A stretch of 64,000 bases of DNA from positions 11,279,368 to 11,343,367 of the forward strand of contig JALIRH010000004.1 in NCBI GenBank assembly GCA_023055505.1, given 5' to 3'. A program made the position numbers and the translations under genes. Each line of letters starts with the position of its first letter. Position 1 is the stretch's first letter. Positions 56,001-64,000 of the stretch are shown here, in pieces. The notes beneath the pieces were generated by a model. It was not told the DNA's origin, made no database searches, and saw only the letters and a list, made by a program, of their open reading frames with translations. This DNA comes from Callipepla californica brunnescens. Its lineage: Eukaryota > Chordata > Aves > Galliformes > Odontophoridae.

Positions 56001-56749
56001 CACCCACACTGCTGTCCCGCTGACGGCAGCACCAAGGAGCGTGTCAGTGCTCACGATCCTGTGTGTGCTCCTGGGGACGCTGCTGTGCGTGGCCCTGGCC
56101 GCCCTGGCTGTGCAGGCACACCGCACACGGGCCCAAGGCAAAGGTCAGCACCGCTCCTGGAGTCCCCCACCACGGGGCAATGCCTTGGGGACATCAGGGA
56201 CACCGGTGCCATGCGCACTGCCTTGCAGGCCCCAGCAAGGATGCCGCCTCCGAGGCTGTGTATGAGGAGCTTGACTACAGCCTGATCCCTGAGTACCAGG
56301 AGGTGCCCAGCCGCACAGGTGGGAGCGGGATGGTCTCCAGGGCCTGGGCCTGTCCCCATCCCTTTTCACGTCCCCAACGCCCTATCTCCCCTCCAGGCTC
56401 CCTGTCCCAGAGCTCAGGGACAAAGCTGTCAGATCACACCGGGAACAGCGCAAAGGAATGCGACCTCCCGGTGTCCCCAGGTATGGGCACAGGCACGGAG
56501 GAGCACTGTGAGGACAAAAAGGCACGGGGCACCCATCCGAGGGGATGTGATGTCCTCACCACCCGCCCCTCTGTGTCTGTCGCAGAGTCCCCAGCACAGC
56601 CCCAGCACAGCCCCTCGCATGGCTATGACGATGCTATGGCTGCGCTGGAGGTGTTCCCCTCAACCCACACCAGGGATGCCCGAGAACAGCTCCCTGAGGA
56701 CACAGGCTATGACGACGTCGGTGTCAGCACCCTGGGGACATCGCTGTGA
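53042..56749 (+). CDS. WC1/CD163-family SRCR membrane receptor, array copy 1, complete
   Basis: Type I scavenger/co-receptor, 920 residues. Exons: 53042-53093, 53204-53521, 53596-53910, 53990-54292, 54390-54704, 54782-55096, 55167-55475, 55552-55902, 55997-56143, 56229-56318, 56397-56480, 56586-56749, all internal junctions phase 1 with GT-AG ends. Order: signal peptide ([14 protein letters not shown], residues 1-17); seven SRCR domains, one per exon (about 19-123, 125-228, 230-329, 331-434, 436-539, 541-642, 644-740); short stalk; transmembrane helix about 775-798; a 120-residue tail with Y820 (YEEL), Y825 (YSLI), Y880 and Y908 (GYDD). [12 protein letters not shown] motifs mark each domain. 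SRCR2 and SRCR5 lack cysteines C2 and C7. From family knowledge, YEEL plus YDDV tails typify bovine WC1, a gamma-delta T-cell co-receptor; that role here is inference. CD163-like haemoglobin scavenging is an alternative. Confidence 0.93.
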
Positions 56750-56948
56750 GCAGGCCCTGGGGACATGGCTGCAATGCAACAGGGGCCTCTTTCCCCACAA
56801 ATGGGTGGTTCTGGCCTCCTCAGAGTCACCTCTCCCTGCCCGGTGCTGCAGAACAGGGGCAGACTGCTCCGTTCTCCTTCCTGCAGCTGGGACACAACAG
56901 CCAATCCATTTTCTTTTTCTGTAACTTCCTTATGCGTATCTCTTCTTT

Positions 56949-56954
56949 ATTAAA
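56949..56954 (+). terminator. Polyadenylation signal of SRCR gene 1
   Basis: ATTAAA 200 bases after the stop codon, conserved in unit 2 at the equivalent place. Confidence 0.7.
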
Positions 56955-58231
56955 ACACCACAACTGTGTGGAAACTCACTTCCAGCCTTGGCTCCTCTGC
57001 CTTATTCCGTCAGCCATTCCTCGGGTCCGCGAGGGCATAGCTGGATCAAAGAGACATCCCACTGTCTCTGTCATGGGGGAAAGGATAGAAGGAGTGGGAA
57101 AGCTCGCAGAGATGAGGTGGGATGGCTCTCTTGAGGGCTGCACCACAATGGAAGGATAACACCGACCGCGTGTCCCACAGGCACACAGGTGCAGCACGCT
57201 GCACACGCTGTGGTTTCACCCGGCAGGCAGCTGAGCAGCACCCGGCCGTTCGCTCACTGCGCCTCTGCCCCCCAGAGTGCAATGGGGATGAGAGCAGTAA
57301 ACAAAGTCGTGGGGCGACACGCAAACGGAAAAGGACAGAAAAGGAAAGCAGTTACAGAAACTCAGATGATAACTGTACGTCTATGTCGGCATCTCTGCTC
57401 ATGTTCACAGCCCTTTTGCAGACAGTTTGAGAAGCAAACCGGAGTCCGCATCAGCTCCTGCACCTGTCTGGTACTGTGGCCTGTAAGGACCCGTGGCCGG
57501 GCCAGGCTGCTGCGGGGACACGGGCAGGGACAGCTCGGCCCTGCACCTTCCCCTGTGAAGTTGGGGTTCCAGCGCTGTCCCCGCAGCAGCCGGACGGCCC
57601 CGGGAATGCTGCGTTCTGCAGCCGTCCCTGTGTCTGCTCCTGGAGCAGCAATACCGAAGTGGGGCAGCGGGACCCCTTCCCGCACCGCACGCTGCAGGCT
57701 CGAGAAGAAGAGCATCACTTTGTGCAGTGTATCCCTTCTGTGCAGGTGGCACGGCAGCTGCGTGAGGTCGGAGCTCACACGGGGTCCCCGCAGAGGAGAA
57801 AACATCCCCTGCTGCCTGTGATGCAGGGAGGGCACGGGGCTGTGTGTGCCCAGATGCAGGCAGTGCTGTGTCCCACCGGCTGCTGTGAGGGGCTGGGGTC
57901 GGTCCTCTTGTGCCGATATGGGGACCTTATTAACACCACTCTTTCCTGGAGGACCTCAAAGGCAGCTCTAGGACGGCACCATCTTGAGGATGGTACTGGG
58001 GTGCAGAGCGAGTCCCCATTTGGGATCATTCCTGTTTTTGTGGGGACCTGGTCTGCGTGGGCACAGCCCCAGCCCCAGCTCAGGGACGAGCTGTACCTGG
58101 GCATAACGGCTTCCTTTGGGGACACAGAGGCAGTGATACCCCGTGGTGGGGCTGTGTGACACCAGAAGCGGAGACGAGCCTCATATTTGGGCACGAAGCA
58201 GGTTATTGGAGGCTGGGCCCCGGCAGGCGGC

Positions 58232-58309
58232 AGATAACCCTGCTGATAACGGCTCCCACCGCACCTCGCCGTCCCCATTGGCTCCTGCCTGCGGGGGCTG
58301 CCTATATCA
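58232..58309 (+). promoter_or_regulatory. Core promoter of SRCR receptor gene 2
   Basis: AGATAA 58232-58237, TGATAA 58244-58249, ATTGG 58277-58281 and CTATATCA 58302-58309: same order and spacing as in unit 1, 44 bases before the ATG. Confidence 0.6.
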
Positions 58310-58352
58310 CCCCGTCCCCGTCCTGGGCTGCAGGCTGGGCGTGTGGGGCACG

Positions 58353-61300
58353 ATGGTGCCTGCTGGGGTGCTGGGGCTGCTCCTCTGTGTGCAGATATGC
58401 GGGGGTGAGTACTGGGGCATGGGGTGGACTTGGTGTAGGGTGGAAGCAGAGGTTCATGCTGTCAGCTGTGGGATAGGCACCCCCAGGCTCATCCACCTCC
58501 CCGTGTGTCCACAGGCAGCGAGGAGCTGCGGCTGGTGGATGGCGGTGGGCGCTGTGCCGGTCGGGTGGAGGTGAAGCACGAGGGCGAGTGGGGCTCCGTC
58601 TGTGCCTACGACTTCGACTGGGACATGCGTGGGGCCGGCGTGGTGTGCCGGCAGCTGGGCTGTGGCACAGCGGCCCACGCATCCCCATATGCCCCATTTG
58701 GGCAGGGTAAGGGGCGCATCTGGATGCATCCCTACTTCTGCGTTGGCACTGAGGACTCCCTGCAGAACTGTCCCCACTTTGGCTGGGGCAAGCACTTTTG
58801 TAGCCACGAGTGGAATGTTGGAGTAATCTGCACAGGTGAGGTGGGTTGGTTGGGATGGGGACACTGTGCCAGGATCCCTGGGCAGGGCTGAATAATGTCC
58901 CTGATGCAGAGGCACTGGAGCTGCGGCTGGTGGATGGTGGGGGACCCTGCCAAGGGAAAGTGGAGGTGAAGCTGCAGGGACGCTGGGGAACAGTGGCTGA
59001 CCGTGACTGGAACATGAATGAGGCCGAGGTGGTGTGCCAGCAGTTGGGCTGTGGATCAGCTGCTCGCACTACGTTTAACCGGCGAGTATCCCAAGACCAT
59101 AGTCCGTTAATGTTGGCTCGTGTCAGCTGCAGTGGGAATGAGGAGGCCATCTGGAACTGTAACGTTAAGGGCTGGGGTCCCTACAACACCCCTTTGGACT
59201 TTAACACCTATGTGGAGTGCCAAGGTGAGAGCTGGGGACATTCAGCACCATGGGGAGCCCATCACCCACATCCCCCAGCCCAGCAGCCCACCTCTCCCAA
59301 CAGGGTTCTCCCGGCTGGCCGGAGGGGACAGTGCCTGCTCAGGGCGACTGGAGGTGCGCCAGGGTCGGGCCTGGGTCAGCGTCTGCCACGGCCACGTGGA
59401 CCTCATGGCCGCCCAGGTTGTCTGCAGGGAGCTGGGCTGCGGTGCAGCGCTGGCCGTACCCGGGCCCGGCCATTTTGGACCATCAGTGGGGCCATTCTGG
59501 GATGGGGCCTTTGAGTGCAACGGCACCGAGCTCCTCCTGTCTGCGTGCACACAGCGGCGTTCCCACATGCAGACCTGCACCCATTCTGCTGCCATCATCT
59601 GCTCCCGTAAGCACTGGGGCTGTGGGGCTGTGTCCCTGCCATGTTCTGTGCATTGCTGGGGGATTACCCTCTCAGCAACCCCAGCACCCTCTCTGTGCTG
59701 CAGCCTACACAGGGTTCCGGCTGGTGAATGGAAGCTCGGAGTGTGTCGGGCGGGTGGAGGTGGAGGCACGGGGGGTGTGGGGGCCCCTGTGTGCCACCGC
59801 CTGGGACCTGCCCGACGCCCACGTCCTCTGCCGCCACCTGGGCTGTGGCTCCGCCGTCTCCCTGCACCCACCAGGCCATTTTGGGACGGGGACGGGGATG
59901 CTGCGGCACGATGCCCTCAGCTGCAGCGGCAATGAGCGGCACCCGGGAGAGTGCCCCGTGCAGGTGCTGGGGCAGCCCGCCTGCCCCCCCGGGCACACGG
60001 CCGCCGTCAGCTGCTCAGGTGTGTGCTGGGGAAGTGGGGATCCTGGGCGGGCAGGGAGCACGGCCTGTCCCCGCAGCACAACCAGGCTGTTGCAGGTGAC
60101 GCCGAGCCCCTGCGGCTCCACGGCGGGGAGAGCCGGTGCGACGGACGGCTGGAGGTGGCCGTGCTGCCCGGTGTCTGGGCCCGTGTGTCTGTGGGGCTGT
60201 GGGACAACGGCACTGCCGCCGTGGCGTGCCGGCAGCTGGGCTGCGGTGTGCCTGAGCAAATGGACGCTGCGTCGGCCAACGGCTCGCGTCCCGTGGAGCT
60301 GCAGGAGCTGCGGTGTGTTGGCACCGAGGAGCTCCTGGAGCAGTGTAATGCCTCGCGGATGGCCACCGAGCCCAGCCGCAGCCCTGAGCAGTTGGCCGTT
60401 ACGTGCTCAGGTGAGTGCGCCGGGAAGGGCCGTGGGCATCACGCTGCCGTCCCCAGCCCCAGCACGACCCTCCCACGCAGGCAGCCGGCGGCTGAGGCTG
60501 GCGGGCGGCCCCGGGCGCTGCGCCGGCAGGGTGGAGGTGTACAGCGAGGGCACCTGGGGCAGCGTCTGCCAGGACACGTGGACCCTGCACCATGCCACCG
60601 TCGTCTGCCGCCAGCTGGGCTGCGGATGGGCCCTGGAGGCGCCCGGCTCCGAGCGCTTCGGGCCTGGCAGCGGGACGCTGTGGCCGGCTGCTGGGGGCTG
60701 CTCTGGGACGGAGGATGCTCTCTGGCACTGCTCTGCCCCAGTGCGGCGTGGCTGCCGGCGTGGTGGCGGTGCGGGCGCCGTGTGCTCAGGTGAGTGTCAC
60801 CATCCCCGTGCACGGGAGCAGCCCCACCACCCTCGGGGTGCACTGATCCCCCGTCCTCGTTGCAGGGCTGCTGGACCTGCGGCTGAGCGGGGGAAGCAGC
60901 AGATGCAGCGGGCAGCTGCAGGTGCTGCACGAGGGGACGTGGGGTCTTGTCTGTGCCAATGGCACCAGCTTGGCCATGGCTGCTGCCGTCTGCCGCCAGC
61001 TGGGATGCGGCACCAGAGGGATTCTGGAGGCCGTCCCTGCACATGGCTCAGAGCCTGCGTGGCTGAGCTGGGTGAGCTGTGAAGAAGGGGCCCAATCCCT
61101 CTGGCGCTGCCCCTCGGCACCCTGGCAGCTGCAGGAATGCAGCTCCACTGACATCACCTTCATCACATGTGACGAAGTCACCAGGGACAGGAGCGAGGCC
61201 ACCAGCCTTGCCCCAGGTAGCAGCTGCTGGGACACAGACACCTCAACAGGTGCTCAGTGTCCCCCCTGTGCTGCCATGAGATCCCCACGGGGGCTCACAC

Positions 61301-62073
61301 TTCCCCTCGTTGCCCCACAGCTTTCACCCACACCGCTGTCCCGCTGACGGCAGCACCAAGGAGCGTGTCAGTGCTCACGGTCCTGTGTGTGCTCCTGGGG
61401 ACGCTGCTGTGCGTGGCCCTGGCCGCCCTGGCTGTGCAGGCACACCGCACACGGGCCCAAGGCAAAGGTCAGCACCGCTCCTGGAGTCCCCCACCACGGG
61501 GCAATGCCTTGGGGACATTGGGGACACCGGTGCCATGCGCACTGCCTTGCAGGCCCCAGCAAGGATGCCGCTTCCGAGGCTGTGTATGAGGAGCTTGACT
61601 ACAGCCTGATCCCTGAGTACCAGGAGGTGCCCAGCCGCACAGGTGGGAGCGGGATGGTCCCCAGGGCCTGGGCCTGTCCCCATCCCTTTTCACGTCCCCA
61701 ACACCCTATCTCCCCTCCAGGCTCCCTGTCCCAGAGCTCAGGGACAAAGCTGTCAGATCACACCGGGAACAGCGCAAAGGAATGCGACCTTCAGGTGTCC
61801 CCAGGTATGGGCACAGGCACGGAGGAGCACTGTGAGGACAAAAAGGCACGGGGCACCCATCCGAGGGGATGTGATGTCCTCACTACCCGCCCCTCTGTGT
61901 CTGTCGCAGAGTCCCCAGCACAGCCCCAGCACAGCCCCTCGCATGGCTATGACGATGCTATGGCTGCGCTGGAGGTGTTCCCCTCAACCCACACCGGGGA
62001 TGCCCCAGAACAGCTCCCTGAGGACACAGGCTATGACGACGTCGGTGTCAGCACCCTGGGGACATCGCTGTGA
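58353..62073 (+). CDS. WC1/CD163-family SRCR membrane receptor, array copy 2, complete
   Basis: Second full copy, 921 residues, all reading frames and splice sites intact. Exons: 58353-58404, 58515-58835, 58910-59224, 59304-59606, 59704-60018, 60096-60410, 60481-60789, 60866-61216, 61321-61467, 61553-61642, 61721-61804, 61910-62073. Same architecture as copy 1: signal peptide, seven SRCR domains, transmembrane segment, tail with YEEL, YSLI and two GYDD motifs. Hand comparison with copy 1 gives about 13 substitutions plus one inserted residue in SRCR1, about 23 in SRCR2, 2 in SRCR3, none in SRCR4, 2 in SRCR5, none in SRCR6, 5 in SRCR7, 2 in the membrane exon and 3 in the tail. SRCR2 and SRCR5 again lack C2 and C7. 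Ligand is unknown; the differences suggest copies with different binding specificity but one shared signalling tail. Confidence 0.93.
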
Positions 62074-62272
62074 GCAGGCCCTGGGGACATGGCTGCAATG
62101 CAACAGGGGCCTCTTTCCCTACAAACGGGTGGTCCTGGCCTCTTCAGCGTCACCTCTCCCTGCCCGGTGCTGCAGAACAGGGGCAGACTACTCCGTTCTC
62201 CTTCCTGCAGCTGGGACACAACAGCCAATCCATTTTCTTTTTCTGTAACTTCCTTATGCGTATCTCTTCTTT

Positions 62273-62278
62273 ATTAAA
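62273..62278 (+). terminator. Polyadenylation signal of SRCR gene 2
   Basis: ATTAAA 200 bases after the stop codon, at the same place as in unit 1. Confidence 0.7.
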
Positions 62279-63555
62279 ACACCACAGCTGTGTGGAAACT
62301 CACTTCCAGCCTTGGCTCCTCTGCCTTATTCCATCTGCCATTCCTCGGGTCCACAAGGGCATAGCTGGATCACAGAGACATCCCACTGTCTCTGTCATGG
62401 GGGAAAGGATAGAAGGAGTGGGAAAGCTCGCAGAGATGAGGTGGGATGGCTCTCTTGAGGGCTGCACCACAGTGGAAGGATAACACCGACCGCGTGTCCC
62501 ACAGGCACACAGGTGCAGCACGCTGCACACGCTGTGGTTTCACCCGGCAGGCAGCTGAGCAGCACCCGGCCGTTCGCTCACTGCGCCTCTGCCCCCCAGA
62601 GTGCAATGGGGATGAGAGCAGTAAACAAAGTCGTGGGGCGACACGCAAACGGAAAAGGACAGAAAAGGAAAGCAGTTACAGAAACTCAGATGATAACTGT
62701 ACGTCTATGTCTGCATCTCTGCTCACGTTCACAGCCCTTTTGCAGACAGTTTGAGAAGCAAACCGGAGTCCGCATCAGCTCCTGCACCTGTCTGGTACTG
62801 TGGCCTGTAAGAACCCGTGGCCGGGCCAGGCTGCTGCGGGGACACGGGCAGGGACAGCTCGGGCCTGCACTTTCCACTGAGAAGTTGGGGTTCCAGCGCT
62901 GTCCCCGCAGCAGCCGGACGGCCCCGGGAATGCTGCGTTCTGCAGCCGTCCCTGTGTCTGCTCCTGGAGCAGCGATACCAAAGCGGGGCAGCGGGACCCC
63001 TTCCCGCACTGCACGCTGCAGGCTCAAGAAGAAGAGCATCACTTTGTGCAGTGTATCCCTTCTGTGCAGGTGGCACGGCAGCTGCGTGAGGTCGGAGCTC
63101 ACACGGGATCCCCACACAGGAGAATACATCCCCTTCTGCCTGTGCTGTGGGAAGGGCATGGGGCTGTGTGTGCCCAGATGCAGGCAGTGCTGTGTCCCAC
63201 CGGCTGCTGTGAGGGGCTGGGCACGGCCCTATTGTGCCAGTATATTGTCCTTATTAATGCCATTCTTTCCTGAAGGACCTCAAAGGCAGCTCTAGGACGG
63301 CACCATCTTGAGGATGGTACTGGGGTGCAGAGCGAGTCCCCATTTGGGATCATTCCTGTTTTTGTGGGGACCTGGTCTGCGTGGGCACAGCCCCAGCCCC
63401 AGCTCAGGGACGAGCTGTACCTGGGCATAACGGCTTCCTTTGGGGACACAGAGGCAGTGATACCCCGTGGTGGGGCTGTGTGACACCAGAAGCGGAGACG
63501 AGCCTCATATTTGGGCACGAAGCAGGTTATTGGAGGCTGGGCCCCGGCAGGCGGC

Positions 63556-63633
63556 AGATAACCCTGCTGATAACGGCTCCCACCGCACCTCGCCGTCCCC
63601 ATTGGCTCCTGCCTGCGGGGGCTGCCTATATCA
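63556..63633 (+). promoter_or_regulatory. Core promoter of SRCR receptor gene 3
   Basis: AGATAA 63556-63561, TGATAA 63568-63573, ATTGG 63601-63605 and CTATATCA 63626-63633: identical arrangement to units 1 and 2. Confidence 0.6.
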
Positions 63634-63676
63634 CCCCGTCCCCGTCCCGGGCTGCAGGCTGGGCGTGTGGGGCACG

Positions 63677-64000
63677 ATGGTGCCTGCTGGGGTGCTGGGG
63701 CTGCTCCTCTGTGTGCAGATCTGCGGGGGTGAGTACTGGGGTATGGGGAGGACTTGGGATAGGGTGGAAGCAGAGGTTCACACTGTCAGCTGTGGGATAG
63801 GCACCCCCAGGCTCATCCACCTCCCCGTGTGTCCACAGGCAGCGAGGAGCTGCGGCTGGTGGATGGCGGTGGGCGCTGTGCCGGTCGGGTGGAGGTGAAG
63901 CACGAGGGCGAGTGGGGCTCCGTCTGCGCCTACGACTTTGACTGGGACATGCGTGGGGCTGGCGTGGTGTGCCGGCAGCTGGGCTGTGGCACAGCAGCCC
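63677..64000 (+). CDS. WC1/CD163-family SRCR membrane receptor, array copy 3, 5' part only
   Basis: Exon 1 at 63677-63728 (signal peptide [17 protein letters not shown]) and the first 162 bases of exon 2 from 63839, both intact and in phase; the gene runs off the window. The visible SRCR1 half carries [13 protein letters not shown], as in copy 2 and unlike copy 1 ([13 protein letters not shown]), so copies 2 and 3 share more recent ancestry or have exchanged sequence here. Whether the rest is functional cannot be seen. Confidence 0.9.

Larger units (their letters stand above)
51846..57156 (+). repeat. Tandem array unit 1 (5,311 bases), one SRCR receptor gene
   Basis: The unit opens with taacaccgaccgcgtgtccc, which recurs at 57157 and 62481, giving periods of 5,311 and 5,324 bases. 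It comprises about 1.2 kb of upstream sequence, the 12-exon receptor gene and its 3' flank. Introns and flanks are nearly as similar between units as exons, pointing to recent duplication or gene conversion. The whole segment, not just the gene, is the duplicated unit. Confidence 0.95.
57157..62480 (+). repeat. Tandem array unit 2 (5,324 bases), one SRCR receptor gene
   Basis: Direct repeat of unit 1 over its whole length, starting at the same taacaccgaccgcgtgtccc junction. The 13-base length difference reflects small indels, including one extra codon in the SRCR1 exon and a short insertion in the intron before the transmembrane exon. Confidence 0.95.
62481..64000 (+). repeat. Tandem array unit 3, cut by the window end
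   Basis: The first 1,520 bases of a third unit: full upstream region, promoter, exon 1 and part of exon 2. It is close to unit 2 in the promoter and start of the gene. The array therefore continues beyond the window. Confidence 0.95.

Overview
The window is vertebrate nuclear DNA, almost certainly from a galliform bird close to chicken. Four things point there: compact introns, several CR1 retrotransposon tails (the dominant avian LINE), CpG-island promoters, and a bestrophin-1 whose translation matches what I recall of chicken BEST1. The gene order RAB3IL1 - BEST1 - FTH1 is the same as on human 11q12. All genes are split; I rebuilt the exons by hand from splice sites, reading phase and protein similarity.

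Layout. (1) 1-8.9 kb: no gene recognised apart from the probable RAB3IL1 3' UTR; one CR1 tail at about 6.35-6.6 kb. (2) 8.97-20.91 kb, minus strand: complete RAB3IL1 (GRAB, a Sec2-domain Rab exchange factor), 10 coding exons, starting in a CpG island at about 20.3-21.1 kb. (3) 21.1-28.5 kb: non-coding, probably holding the BEST1 promoter and untranslated first exon. (4) 28.52-36.22 kb, plus strand: complete BEST1, nine coding exons, 758 residues, with a very long C-terminal exon. (5) 37.6-41.6 kb, minus strand: complete FTH1 (ferritin heavy chain), tail to tail with BEST1, with TATA box, iron-responsive element and two NRF2/MAF-type sites. (6) 42-51 kb: at least one unidentified minus-strand gene, seen as three phase-compatible exons at 45.0-47.7 kb, plus further candidate minus-strand exons at 49.4-50.7 kb. 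(7) 50.8-51.4 kb: a decayed copy of an SRCR-gene upstream region. (8) 51.85 kb to the end: a direct tandem array of about 5.3 kb units, each carrying one complete 12-exon gene for a membrane SRCR receptor. Two copies are whole and the third is cut off by the window end.

The array is the accessory part. Each receptor has a signal peptide, seven SRCR domains (one per exon), one transmembrane segment and a tail with YEEL, YSLI and two GYDD motifs, very like the tails of bovine WC1 co-receptors of gamma-delta T cells. Amino-acid differences between the two complete copies are concentrated in SRCR1 and SRCR2, while SRCR3-6 are almost identical. SRCR2 and SRCR5 have each lost the same pair of cysteines.

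The single-copy genes are unrelated in function: Rab activation in secretion (RAB3IL1), a calcium-gated chloride channel of the retinal pigment epithelium (BEST1) and cytosolic iron storage (FTH1). They are linked only by ancient synteny.
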